The translations under genes were made by a program, and so were the position numbers. From NCBI GenBank assembly GCA_002067065.1, contig MVPY01000043.1, positions 134,501-198,500 on the forward strand: a stretch of 64,000 nt of DNA. Direction: 5' to 3'. The DNA is from Methanobacterium sp. PtaB.Bin024 (lineage in GTDB: Archaea; Methanobacteriota; Methanobacteria; Methanobacteriales; Methanobacteriaceae). Each line of letters opens with the position of its first letter. Position 1 is the stretch's first letter. This document shows, in pieces, positions 50,258-60,401 of this stretch. The notes beneath the pieces are model-generated. The model was given only the letters and a program-made list of their open reading frames with translations. It was not told the origin of the DNA and ran no database searches.

Positions 50258-51027
50258 TCATAGAAAGTTTTTTTTCACCATTCACCGCCCAAAACCCGGA
50301 AGAAGACTCCATGGTCCACAGGTTGGACCCTCGCACTAAAATGGGACTTCTTTTAGGTGTTACTCTCCTTTCAGTTTACCTGGATAACATTATATTCCTC
50401 CTGACTTTGGAGATGGTGTTAATTGTCTTAACCGTCATTTCCCGTACTTTTCGAAGTATGATGCGGTTCCTTTTACTTTTTTTCACCTTTGGAATCATAT
50501 CAGTGGTGGTACTAGCTTTAATAACTGATAATCTGAACTATTCACTGGTATCCTTCAGTCCATTTTTTGCCCGTTTTGGAGTGATGATTACGGCGGGATT
50601 ATTGTTTGCTTTCACCACTTCACCCAACAACTTGGCCCGGGCACTGGAGAAGATGCGATTCCCAGCACCCCTAAGTTTCACCCTTACCATCACTCTCCGC
50701 TATATCCCCACCCTGGCCCGGGAAGCAGGAGCTATAATGAACGCACTCAAACTCAGAGGAATCAATCTATCTTTATGGGACATCATCCGCAAACCTTCCT
50801 ATTTCTATAGGGGAATGATCATTCCTCTTTTAATCCGCACACTTAAATTATCTGATGAAATTGCTATTGCCGCTGAAAGCCGCGGTTTCAATGGGGGAAA
50901 AGGAAGATCCAGTTTGAACACTCTGAAAATAGGTGTTAATGATCTGTTTTTTGCAGTTTTCATGGTTATGTCAGGGTTTATTCTTCTTTTTATGGATAAG
51001 GCATCTTTACTGAAAATAGGGGGTTAA
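50254..51027 (+). CDS. ecfT: ECF transporter transmembrane (T) component
   Basis: 257 aa with about five membrane segments. The two Ala-Arg-Gly type coupling motifs are visible: LKLRGINLS and AAESRGFNGG near the C-terminus, as in EcfT/CbiQ. HRLDPRTKMGLLL near the N-terminus is the family start. GTG start overlapping the S-component stop (GTGA), so translation is coupled. Scaffold joining the S component to the fused ATPase. Confidence 0.88.
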   Translation: MIIESFFSPFTAQNPEEDSMVHRLDPRTKMGLLLGVTLLSVYLDNIIFLLTLEMVLIVLTVISRTFRSMMRFLLLFFTFGIISVVVLALITDNLNYSLVSFSPFFARFGVMITAGLLFAFTTSPNNLARALEKMRFPAPLSFTLTITLRYIPTLAREAGAIMNALKLRGINLSLWDIIRKPSYFYRGMIIPLLIRTLKLSDEIAIAAESRGFNGGKGRSSLNTLKIGVNDLFFAVFMVMSGFILLFMDKASLLKIGG

Positions 51028-51031
51028 AAGC

Positions 51032-52561
51032 TTGACAGAAGTTACAGTTTCTAATTTAACCTACCGTTACCCTCATACCAAAAAACCAGTTCTCAACAGG
51101 ATCAATCTACAGGTAAATAAGGGCGAATTCGTCTTTATCACTGGAAAAAGTGGCTGTGGAAAATCAACTCTGGCCCGTACACTAAACGGTACCATACCTC
51201 ATATATTGGAGGGTGAAATGGACGGTACAGTTATGGTGAAGGGTAAAAACACTCTTGATCATCAGGTCTCAGAAATTGCTCCTGATCTAGGCTTTATATT
51301 TCAGAATCCCGAGTCACAGTTTTTTACCCTCAGGGTGGAAGATGAGGTGGCGTTCGGCCCAGAAAATCTTGGACTAAATCAGGATGAGATACATGAAAGG
51401 GTTTTCCGATCCCTGGAATATGTAAACATGTCTGATTTCAGGAAGCGTAATGTTTTCCAGCTTTCAGAAGGTCAAAAACAACGGGTTGCTATTGCAGCTA
51501 ACCTGGCCCTTAATCCGGATGTTTTGGTTCTGGATGAACCCACATCTAACTTGGACCCCCAGGGTGCTGGTGAACTATTTCAAATACTGGAAAAATTGAA
51601 AAATGAGGGCAAAACCATTATACTAATTGATCATCGCACTAGGTATGCCAGAAAACTCGCCGATCGACTGATAATTATGGATGATGGAAAAATTATCCAG
51701 GAAGGAGGCCCGGAACTATTGGATGACCCAGTTATAAGGGAAAACTATGGAATCAGAAATCCAAACCTTCAATTAGTTAATAGGTCACAGTTTACTAATA
51801 AACATTCTAATAAAGACTATAATGGTCGATTGACATTATCCAATACATCTGGGATCTTTAACCATACAAAAAAGGATAAACAGACTACCTGTAATCATGA
51901 AAACCATAATGCTGTTTTAGAGGTGGAAAATATAAGTTTCAGTTATGGTAATGGTTTCAGTATAAATGATATGTCATTTTCAATCTTTCAAAATGAAGTG
52001 GTAGGCATTGTGGGAGGCAATGGCTCAGGGAAAACCACATTGGCCAACATAATGGCAGGACTCCTCAAACCATCCCATGGAATAATTAAGTTCTGTAATG
52101 TTTCTTCAAAGTTGCCCACTGCCAAAAAAATTGGTATGGTTCTTCAGAACCCTGATCATCAGCTTTTCATGAGCAGTGTTTACACAGAACTATCCTTTGG
52201 ATTACCGGAGTTAGGTTTCACTTCCTCTGAAATTGGCAAGATGGTTAATGATGTTATAGATTCCATGAACCTTAAAAAGTTAAAAGAAAGACATCCACAT
52301 TCTTTAAGTGGTGGTGAAAAGCAAAGAACACTCATATCTGCTTTAATAGCTAGAAAACCTCAGGTTTTAATTTTAGATGAACCTACTACTGGAATGGATA
52401 ATTATCACATGAACCAGTTGGTATCCGAGGTTAAAAAATTAGAAAAAACAGGTATGGCAGTTATTTTAATCTCACATGATGAAGAATTCATCAAAAAGTC
52501 AGTAAACAGAATTATTTCAATTTCCAAAGGTGAAATCGTGGAGGATAAGGTTATTTCATGA
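51032..52561 (+). CDS. ecfA: ECF transporter fused double ATPase (A-A')
   Basis: 509 aa with two complete ABC ATPase domains in one chain. The first is at about 1-245: GKSGCGKST, LSEGQKQRVAIA, LVLDEPTSNLD. The second is at about 285-509: GGNGSGKTT, LSGGEKQR, LILDEPTTGMD. The linker (245-285) is Asn/Lys-rich. EcfA1 and EcfA2 are usually separate genes; the fusion fixes the heterodimer. TTG start with TAGGGGGTTAAAAGC upstream, 5 bp after ecfT. Confidence 0.9.
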   Translation: MTEVTVSNLTYRYPHTKKPVLNRINLQVNKGEFVFITGKSGCGKSTLARTLNGTIPHILEGEMDGTVMVKGKNTLDHQVSEIAPDLGFIFQNPESQFFTLRVEDEVAFGPENLGLNQDEIHERVFRSLEYVNMSDFRKRNVFQLSEGQKQRVAIAANLALNPDVLVLDEPTSNLDPQGAGELFQILEKLKNEGKTIILIDHRTRYARKLADRLIIMDDGKIIQEGGPELLDDPVIRENYGIRNPNLQLVNRSQFTNKHSNKDYNGRLTLSNTSGIFNHTKKDKQTTCNHENHNAVLEVENISFSYGNGFSINDMSFSIFQNEVVGIVGGNGSGKTTLANIMAGLLKPSHGIIKFCNVSSKLPTAKKIGMVLQNPDHQLFMSSVYTELSFGLPELGFTSSEIGKMVNDVIDSMNLKKLKERHPHSLSGGEKQRTLISALIARKPQVLILDEPTTGMDNYHMNQLVSEVKKLEKTGMAVILISHDEEFIKKSVNRIISISKGEIVEDKVIS

Positions 52562-52644
52562 TTTAAACATTGAATATCCTGTTATTTATCAAATTTAACT
52601 TTATTCGTTTCTTAAAATAATTTAAAGTTTAGGAGAAGATTGTA

Positions 52645-55600
52645 ATGAAGAAAATATTGGCCCTCACTACCATAAACAACACATTATCCTTGAAGGATGC
52701 CATGGAGAAGATTAAAAAGGAACATGGTGATCTGGTAAAAATAAGAAAAGTTTACATGGAAGAATATGAGGATCCCACTGTATCCTTACAAGATGTTGAA
52801 GACAGTGTAGATGAATCTGATATTATATTAATAGATATCAGGGGAGATATCCGCCTGGCCAGAGAGTTACCAGCCATACTGGAAGGTAAAGATAAAACCG
52901 TGGTGGTAACGGTGTGGGGCAGTCCACAGATCCTTTCCATGGTAAAAATGGGAAAATTTCGTGGTGAGGAAGTTATTAAAATATTCCAGGAACATGATCT
53001 GGATCTGAATCATATCATAAGTTACCAGAAAAAGAAAGATTTACCAGAAAAGATGGAACAACTCTTAGAACCAGAAGTAAGGAAAGATATGGAACTATGG
53101 CTCCAAACCCTGGAATATTATGGCCAAAACGATTCTACGAATCTGAAAAACTTTATATTATTCCTTTTACAGAACTTTGCCGGAGTTGATGGTTTAGGAA
53201 ATATTCCGCCAGCAGTTCCACAACCGCTTTATGGTCTATACCTTCCTTATCAAGGTATTTATCAGGATCTGGAGGAATATAAAAACCGGCTGGGTTATGA
53301 TGAAAATCTTCCCAGCATAGGTGTGCTTTTTTATGGAGGAATGCACTTTGATGACACCCAACCCATAGCAGATGCTATTTTTGAACACCTGCGCGAGGAT
53401 GCCAATGTACTGTCTGTTTTTTCCAACGTGGAAAACAACCTCCAGGCCATCAATGAATACTTAAAAGACATTGATCTTTTCATAAACTTACAGTACTTTC
53501 AGATCAATGGAGGCCCCTATGGTGGCAGCACAGAACCCACTCTCCAGTACTTCCAGGAAGTGGATGCCCCCTATTTGCTGAGCCTACGAGGATATGAAAC
53601 AGATGTGTATGACTGGCAGGCTGGGGAAGATGACCTCAGTCCCCTGGAAATCATTCTGGGGGTGACCATGCCAGAACTGGATGGAGCCATAGAACCCCTA
53701 TTTACTGCAGGACTGGAAACCATCCAGGACCCAGAACTGGGACGGGTGAAACTCATCAAAGTCTTACCAGACCGTATGGAAAAACAGGCTGAAAGAATCA
53801 GAAAATGGCTCATCCTCAGAAGAAAGAAAAATGAAGATAAAAAATTAGCCATTTTAACCTATAACTATCCCCCTGGTGAAGAAAACCTGGCGGGTTCCGG
53901 ATACTTGGATGTTTTTGCCAGTATGGAAATATTCCTACAAAAACTCCAGGAGAATGGTTACCACTTAGATATTCCTTCTGAAAAACTTAAAGACTTATTC
54001 ATGAAAAAAGGAGTTCTAAACAGCCCTAAATATCATCAAAAAATAGGAATACGGGTTAAAAAAGATGATTATGTGGTATGGTTCCAGCAACTGCCTGAAA
54101 ACGTTCAACAGCAGGTGATATCTCGTTGGGGTGAACCACCAGGTGAGGTTATGGTGGATGGTGATGAAATCATCCTCCCAGGGCTATTTTTGGGTAATAT
54201 ATTCTTAGGTGTGCAGCCCAGCAGAGGGGTGCATGAAAACCCAGAAACTGCCTATCATGATAAAAAACTACCACCACATCACCAGTACCTGGCTTATTAC
54301 TACTTTTTAGAGTATGTTTATGGTGCCGATGCAGTGATTCATTTTGGAATGCATGGAACATTGGAATTCACTCCGGGAAAACAGGTAGGTCTTTCATCAT
54401 CCTGTTTCCCTGACCTTTTAATTGGAACTTTACCTCATATTTACTACTATTGGGTGGGAAACACTTCAGAATCAACTATAGCCAAGCGAAGATCCTATGC
54501 CCAGTGCATATCACACGCATCTCCTCCCATGAAAAGTTCAGGGTTATACGAGGATTATCTGAATCTGGAAGAACTTTTAGACCAATACAATGAAAATTAT
54601 GATGAAAAAACCCTTAAAATCATTGAAGAGAAGGCTCAAGAACTCCACTTACCCTTATATCCTGATGAAATATCAATGGAACTCTACAGGATGAAAAAAA
54701 GACTCATCCCTCACGGTCTGCACATATTAGATAGTAAACCTGCCCCTGAACAGTTGGTAGATTATCTTCTAGGAGTTCTAAGAATTGAACGTGAATATCC
54801 TTCTATTTTAAAAATATTAGATTCACAGGAAGAAAATAAAAAAACAGGGGAAGAACAACTTGGAAAAATTAAAGATAATCAACTTGAAGAAGATGCCAAA
54901 AAATTAATTAAATCCTTAATTGAGGGAAATGTCCCAGCTTATTTTCCTGAAGGATATGGGAAATATGTTAAAGAAATCATAGGTAATATAAATGATTGCA
55001 GGGAAGCTGAAGGTTTATTAAATGCTTTAAATGGCCAATATATTATGCCCTGTCGGGGTGGAGACCCTATACGTGATCCTGAGGTTTATCCTACAGGAAG
55101 AGCCATGTATGCATTTGATCCCCGTCAGATACCCACAGTAGCAGCAGAAGCCAGGGGTCAGCAAGCTGCAGAACTCTTAGTCAAATCTTATCTGGAAAAA
55201 CATGGCCAGTACCCTCAGAGGGTTGGAATAGTATTATGGGGTTTTGAAACCCTTAAAACAGGTGGAGATACCATAGCCACCATTTTGGCTCTATTGGGGA
55301 TGCGTATCAAGCATCAAAAGGGGGCCTGGTTCAAAAACATTGAAGTTATACCATTAAAGGAACTGGGAAGACCCAGAATCGATGTGACCATCACCATCTG
55401 TGGCATATTCCGGGATACCCTAGCTACTCATATTGATTTTATTAACCGTGCAGTTAGAAGGGTAACTCGATTGGAAGAAGATCCTGAGGATAATTATCCC
55501 CGTAAACATTACCTGGAAGATGCGGAGGAGTTGGGTGATCTGGCCATGGCCCGTGTTTTTGGTCCAGCACCCACTGAGTATGCCACCAGCATGCGCACCC

Positions 55601-56253
55601 GGGTGGAAACTGGTAACTGGGAAGAGGAGGAAGAACTGGTAGAAAGCTACCAGGACAGTATGAAATATGCATATCAGGAGGGTACCATCACCGAGAGCGA
55701 GGAAGCATTCAACCGGGCACTTTCCAGGGTGGATATGGTCACGCAAGAAAGGGATAACACCGAATATGAGGTTACTGACCTGGATCATTACTATGAGTTT
55801 CTGGGTGGGCTTTCCCGTACCATTGAAAATAAACGGGGTGAAAAAGCAGATGTACTGGTGGTGGACTCCACAGAAGAAGAAGTTCGGGTGGAAGGATTAT
55901 CCCAAACTATCCAGCGAGCCACAAGAACCCGTCTTTTAAACCCGGCATGGATCGATGGAATGTTAAACCATGAATTCCATGGTGCTCAGAAACTTCAGGA
56001 CAATTTGGAATACCTACTGGGATTTGCAGCCACCACTGGGCAGGTTGAAAACTGGTTATTTGACGAAGCAGCTGACAAACTCCTCTTTGATGAAGAAATG
56101 AGGAAAAAAATACTGGAAAATAATCCATACGCTGCTGTTAAAATGGGAGAAACACTGCTTGAAACTGAACGAAGAGGATACTGGGAAGTTGATGAGGAAA
56201 AAATAAGAGAGTTAAGGGATTTGGTGGTGAATATGGATGCGGAAGTAGAATAA
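52645..56253 (+). CDS. cobN: CobN/ChlH-type chelatase large subunit
   Basis: 1202 aa, homologous throughout to the porphyrin-binding subunit of cobaltochelatase (CobN) and Mg-chelatase (ChlH/BchH). Motifs are HFGMHGTLEFTPGKQVGLSSSCFPD, YPTGRAMYAFDPRQIP, VGIVLWGFETLKTGGDTIA, and a conserved C-terminal TRTRLLNPAWIDGMLNHEFHGAQ. Together with the ChlI/D protein at 47800 it makes a complete ATP-driven chelatase. Anaerobic archaea normally insert cobalt early with the small CbiX enzyme, so the role of this large enzyme is open. It ends 3 bp from the convergent cbiO. Confidence 0.88.
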   Translation: MKKILALTTINNTLSLKDAMEKIKKEHGDLVKIRKVYMEEYEDPTVSLQDVEDSVDESDIILIDIRGDIRLARELPAILEGKDKTVVVTVWGSPQILSMVKMGKFRGEEVIKIFQEHDLDLNHIISYQKKKDLPEKMEQLLEPEVRKDMELWLQTLEYYGQNDSTNLKNFILFLLQNFAGVDGLGNIPPAVPQPLYGLYLPYQGIYQDLEEYKNRLGYDENLPSIGVLFYGGMHFDDTQPIADAIFEHLREDANVLSVFSNVENNLQAINEYLKDIDLFINLQYFQINGGPYGGSTEPTLQYFQEVDAPYLLSLRGYETDVYDWQAGEDDLSPLEIILGVTMPELDGAIEPLFTAGLETIQDPELGRVKLIKVLPDRMEKQAERIRKWLILRRKKNEDKKLAILTYNYPPGEENLAGSGYLDVFASMEIFLQKLQENGYHLDIPSEKLKDLFMKKGVLNSPKYHQKIGIRVKKDDYVVWFQQLPENVQQQVISRWGEPPGEVMVDGDEIILPGLFLGNIFLGVQPSRGVHENPETAYHDKKLPPHHQYLAYYYFLEYVYGADAVIHFGMHGTLEFTPGKQVGLSSSCFPDLLIGTLPHIYYYWVGNTSESTIAKRRSYAQCISHASPPMKSSGLYEDYLNLEELLDQYNENYDEKTLKIIEEKAQELHLPLYPDEISMELYRMKKRLIPHGLHILDSKPAPEQLVDYLLGVLRIEREYPSILKILDSQEENKKTGEEQLGKIKDNQLEEDAKKLIKSLIEGNVPAYFPEGYGKYVKEIIGNINDCREAEGLLNALNGQYIMPCRGGDPIRDPEVYPTGRAMYAFDPRQIPTVAAEARGQQAAELLVKSYLEKHGQYPQRVGIVLWGFETLKTGGDTIATILALLGMRIKHQKGAWFKNIEVIPLKELGRPRIDVTITICGIFRDTLATHIDFINRAVRRVTRLEEDPEDNYPRKHYLEDAEELGDLAMARVFGPAPTEYATSMRTRVETGNWEEEEELVESYQDSMKYAYQEGTITESEEAFNRALSRVDMVTQERDNTEYEVTDLDHYYEFLGGLSRTIENKRGEKADVLVVDSTEEEVRVEGLSQTIQRATRTRLLNPAWIDGMLNHEFHGAQKLQDNLEYLLGFAATTGQVENWLFDEAADKLLFDEEMRKKILENNPYAAVKMGETLLETERRGYWEVDEEKIRELRDLVVNMDAEVE

Positions 56254-56256
56254 CAT

Positions 56257-57228
56257 TTAATTTCTAAGGTTATGATTTTCGTGCTCTTCTTCCAGCACAT
56301 GTAACATTTTATGATAGTGTTCCTCACCTAATTCATGCAGAAGCCGGTGATGTAACTGGCTTTTAATTAGATGCAATACTTTGTGAAAAGATTCTGCTCC
56401 AATAGCATGTAATATCTCATGATATGCTTCTTCAACTGTTAATTTAACTTCGCAGTCCACTCCATTAGTTTTAAGTAGATGTAGGAGTTCTGCTGATTTG
56501 GGTGGCCTTAGATGGGCTTTTTTCAGTGTTTCATAATCGTTGAAGATCTCCTCGGGAGTGCCCTGGTCGATGATCTCACCTTCATGGAGTACGAATATTT
56601 TATCGGCGAACTGGGTGACCATCTCCACATCGTGAGAGGCGATGATAATACTCATATCTTCTTGGTTTAGCTTATAAAGAATTTCCAGGACTTGATCTAC
56701 ACCTCTGGGATCAAGGCCTGTTGTGGGTTCATCTAGGACCATTATTTCTGGCTTCATTGCTAGAATACCTGCAATGGCAACTCTCTTTTTTTGACCGCCA
56801 CTCAAGTGGTGTGGGGCTTTTTTTTCCAGTCCAGTCATCCCCACCATTTTTAGGGATTCTTCCACCCTTTCGTCAACTTCATCTTCGGATAGTCCCAGGT
56901 TCATGGGTCCGAAGGCCACATCTTCCACCACGGTGGGTGCAAATAGTTGATCATCAGGGTTCTGGAATACAATGCCCACTTTCTGTCTGATTTCGAGGAG
57001 TTCCTTTTTTTCATAGACTGCAGGTTTGCCATCGATTTCTATTGAACCCGAAGTTGGTTCATTAATTCCATTAAAATGTGCAAAAAGGGTTGATTTACCC
57101 GCACCATTTGATCCAACAATGGCCACCCTTTCACCCTCTTTTATTTCAATGTTAATATTATGAAGGGCCGAGGTGCCATCAGGATATGTGAAACTCATGT
57201 TTTTGGTTTCGATTATTGTTTTGACCAT
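56257..57228 (-). CDS. cbiO: Cobalt/nickel ECF transporter ATPase CbiO with His-rich C-terminal repeats
   Basis: 323 aa. Residues 1-245 are a standard ABC ATPase: GSNGAGKSTLFAHFNG, LSGGQKKRVAIAG, MVLDEPTTGLD. CbiO powers nickel or cobalt uptake with CbiM, CbiN and CbiQ. The usual family length is about 280 aa; here the extra C-terminus (residues 270-317) is four 12-residue repeats each beginning H-x-x-L-H (HEILH, HKVLH, HRLLH, HKMLH), with 12 His in about 50 residues, probably a metal-binding regulatory tail. The ATG follows TGAGGGAAATTTA. Confidence 0.93.
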   Translation of the reverse strand: MVKTIIETKNMSFTYPDGTSALHNINIEIKEGERVAIVGSNGAGKSTLFAHFNGINEPTSGSIEIDGKPAVYEKKELLEIRQKVGIVFQNPDDQLFAPTVVEDVAFGPMNLGLSEDEVDERVEESLKMVGMTGLEKKAPHHLSGGQKKRVAIAGILAMKPEIMVLDEPTTGLDPRGVDQVLEILYKLNQEDMSIIIASHDVEMVTQFADKIFVLHEGEIIDQGTPEEIFNDYETLKKAHLRPPKSAELLHLLKTNGVDCEVKLTVEEAYHEILHAIGAESFHKVLHLIKSQLHHRLLHELGEEHYHKMLHVLEEEHENHNLRN

Positions 57229-57306
57229 TAAATTTCCCTCATAGATTCATTTGGTGTCATTCCATTTATTTATCTAAATTATTAGGTATAATTTAATTCA
57301 AATTCT

Positions 57307-58137
57307 TCACGCAATATTTATTCCCATTAATCCCCACTGGTAAAAGAAGGACATGGCTAAAATCTGCAGACAGGCTACCACTCCCAGGGTGGAGGCAATA
57401 AACGCATACTCTTGAGATCCAATTTTTTTCTTCCGATCATGGTAGAGTTTGGATTTTTCTGAAAATCCTCGACTAGCCATGCTTAGATAGACGGTTTCTC
57501 CCTGTTCATAGGCCCGCAGGAACATCATGGCTACAGTGTAACCTAACTGTTTCATCCTCCATTTATAGGATAGCTTTTTGTTAAAAGCATCAAAGCATCT
57601 TGCTTTTTGAGCATGAGATATGCGGTGTAGTTCATCATAGAACATGAAGAGGAATCTGATCATGAGACTTAAAATCATGGCAAACTCCCTGGGCATGCCC
57701 AGTTTTCGGAAGGACTCCACCACCTCCTGCATGGGACTTATTGATGATAAAAGTACAATGGATGTGAGAGACACTATGAGTCGGGACATTAAAAGAGCTG
57801 CCCACATCAGACCGCCATCAGTGACCTGAATCCCGAAAGCACCAGACCAGATCACATTACCTGGATGGATAAACGGTTGAAATGCTATAATGAAACCACC
57901 AAAGGGCAGAAGTAACAGAACTCTGGTTACGGTGGTTTTAAATGAAACAGTGGATATGTAAATCAACAGTAAAAGATAGATTTCTAGGAATATCATAACT
58001 GCTATCTGAGTGGAAAATACAGCATACACGATAATGAATATTAATAATATTAGTTTGACTCTTCCATCCATGGAATGAAGGGGGCTTTCTTTGTCAGTTT
58101 CTTTCTCAAGCTCTCTTACTGAGCCTACTCCGTTCAT
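57307..58137 (-). CDS. cbiQ: Cobalt/nickel ECF transporter T component CbiQ
   Basis: 276 aa with about five membrane segments. LHSMDGRVKLILLIFIIVYA near the N-terminus and the C-terminal coupling region ARCFDAFNKKL and MASRGFSEKSKLY (Ala-Ser-Arg-Gly motif) identify CbiQ. It couples CbiO to CbiM/CbiN. The ATG follows AAAAAGGAGAAACTATTT. It lies about 90 bp after the PDGLE gene and before cbiO in the same operon. Confidence 0.93.
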   Translation of the reverse strand: MNGVGSVRELEKETDKESPLHSMDGRVKLILLIFIIVYAVFSTQIAVMIFLEIYLLLLIYISTVSFKTTVTRVLLLLPFGGFIIAFQPFIHPGNVIWSGAFGIQVTDGGLMWAALLMSRLIVSLTSIVLLSSISPMQEVVESFRKLGMPREFAMILSLMIRFLFMFYDELHRISHAQKARCFDAFNKKLSYKWRMKQLGYTVAMMFLRAYEQGETVYLSMASRGFSEKSKLYHDRKKKIGSQEYAFIASTLGVVACLQILAMSFFYQWGLMGINIA

Positions 58138-58225
58138 AAATAGTTTCTCCTTTTTGTAAAATTTTATGATATATTGGTTTTAATCTTTAAAAAAAGGATT
58201 TAATAAAAAAAATAAAAAAGGGAGA

Positions 58226-58521
58226 TTATGGTGAATTTTCTGGCGGATTTCTCCTTCTAAGTAGCATGGCAACAACATAGGCTACTATCAACGTTATAAT
58301 AATGCCTATAGCTAGAGCTGCTATCTCACCAATTTTGTCTAACCCTTCTATGGAATAATCAGGCATAGGGGATTCGACAGCGGCTTCAGTTTCACCCACG
58401 CCAACGTTCTCAGCTGATTTTTCCAAACCATCAGGATCTGGTGAGGCTAAAAATGGCGACATACAAGCAATCACCAAACAAATGATTACTCCTACAATTA
58501 TGAAGTATTTGTCATTGGTGC

Positions 58522-58525
<4 letters not shown>
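58226..58525 (-). CDS. PDGLE-domain protein, CbiN-like accessory component
   Basis: 99 aa with two membrane segments (about 8-26 and 68-90) and an external loop beginning SPDPDGLEKSAE, the PDGLE motif found in CbiN-like/NikN-like components. These stimulate metal uptake through CbiM. The ATG overlaps the cbiM stop (4 bp), with GAGGTGACCGCGAA upstream, so it is translationally coupled to cbiM. Confidence 0.85.
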
Positions 58526-59196
<671 letters not shown>

Positions 59197-59225
59197 GTTT
59201 TTTACCTCCATTTTTTTTAGAAATG

Positions 59226-59288
59226 AAGGCTTTTAAAAAGTATTACGAATCGTAGTGTTTACGGGGTAAGATACTCTTTAAAAGCCTT
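59226..59288 (-). promoter_or_regulatory. Structured leader of the cbiM operon (candidate metal-responsive element)
   Basis: Arms of 18 bp (59226-59243 and 59271-59288) are inverted repeats with one mismatch, starting AAGGCTTTTAAA. Between them lie two smaller inverted repeats, TACGA-A-TCGTA (59244-59254) and TTAC-GGG-GTAA (59259-59269). The transcribed strand could fold into a three-way junction. The element starts at about the predicted transcription start and ends 30 nt before cbiM. Confidence 0.55.
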
Positions 59289-59317
59289 ATTCTCATTAAG
59301 TTTATTGGATTGGTCCA

Positions 59318-59325
59318 TATTATAA
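59318..59325 (-). promoter_or_regulatory. Predicted TATA box of the cbiM operon
   Basis: On the minus strand GCTTATAATATGG contains TATAATAT at 59325-59318. Transcription would begin around 59295, at the edge of the large inverted repeat, giving a leader of about 100 nt. Confidence 0.5.
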
Positions 59326-59545
59326 GCTTTTCCATTAGTATTATTATCTACTGATTTAAGTGATTTAACGTAATAACATTGTTAAATTTTACATATTAAA
59401 ATCAATATCATAAATGGTAGATCAGGGATTCAGTTTTGATGTGTCTATAAAATGTTAAAATAACTCTCACATATTCTTTTTTTTAATTATCCGACCATAA
59501 TTTTATGATTTTTCTCTGGGGAATTCATCCATTTTTTTATGAGTT

Positions 59546-60217
59546 TTATTTATCAAGATTTTTAATCTCAGATCTTAAAAACAGGAGAATAATACATCCT
59601 ATCATAGTCATTATTCCCTCAAAAATACCTCCCACTGTAGAGTAGATAAACTGTGAGATAAATCCCAATGATAGTGGAAATGTCCCGGCCAGAGCCATTT
59701 CAAATGCAACTGCCATTCCAACAACAATCAAAGAAGCAAATCCCGCAAACCAACCACCTATTAATGCCCTGGGTATGTCACCCAAAGGTTTGGCAAATTT
59801 ATAGATGTAAAACCCAGTGAAACCACCTATGACTCCAATGTTAATGATATTTGCCCCTAAAGTAGTTAAACCGCCATCCCCAAATAATAAACCCTGGACC
59901 ATTAGCACAAGGGACATAATCATGACGGCTCCCCAGGGACTTCGATATATTATGGCAACTAGAGCAGATCCCATTAGGCTTAAACCGACACCCCATGGTA
60001 TAGGTATGTTAAATGCTTGAACAACAAAAATAAATGAGGGTAAAATAATTACTGTTAAAATTATATAGAAAATTATCCTAACTGTACTTGGTTTTTCTTT
60101 TTCAAATTTTATTAAGCTTTCAACCAGCCATTTGAGGGTGAAACCCCATGCTATGAACATTAGGAGTATGTATATGGCACATTGCCATAGGGGAATAAAA
60201 CCATCCGGTATATGCAT
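59546..60217 (-). CDS. cbiM2: Second CbiM-type metal transport substrate component
   Basis: 223 aa paralogue of CbiM, also starting MHIPDGFIPLWQC and keeping NIPIPWGVGLSLMGSALVAI and FGDGGLTTLGANIINIG, so metal binding looks intact. It has six to seven membrane segments. It has no PDGLE, CbiQ or CbiO partner of its own and is separated from cbiM by about 330 bp. It may share CbiQO, giving the transporter two interchangeable substrate subunits, perhaps for Ni versus Co. The ATG follows TTGAGGAGATAAG. Confidence 0.9.
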   Translation of the reverse strand: MHIPDGFIPLWQCAIYILLMFIAWGFTLKWLVESLIKFEKEKPSTVRIIFYIILTVIILPSFIFVVQAFNIPIPWGVGLSLMGSALVAIIYRSPWGAVMIMSLVLMVQGLLFGDGGLTTLGANIINIGVIGGFTGFYIYKFAKPLGDIPRALIGGWFAGFASLIVVGMAVAFEMALAGTFPLSLGFISQFIYSTVGGIFEGIMTMIGCIILLFLRSEIKNLDK

Positions 60218-60401
60218 CTTATCTCCTCAATTCATAAATTATAATTATAATGTAATATTTATTCTTATAACCTTTCCTCTCAACTGGAAAATTTCCAAAA
60301 TTCAAAAAAAGAAAAAAGAATAATAAAGTCACGGCAATGACTGTTTGCTTCTAGTAAAAGATAAACCTTTTAGAACATATCAAATAATCTATTAAAATCT
60401 A

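Larger units (their letters stand above)
59212..59545. other. Intergenic region between the two cbiM genes
   Basis: Contains the structured leader (59226-59288) and TATA box (59318-59325) of the cbiM operon. The left flank of cbiM2 (59400-59545) is T-rich and may terminate cbiM2. No gene is visible. Confidence 0.5.
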
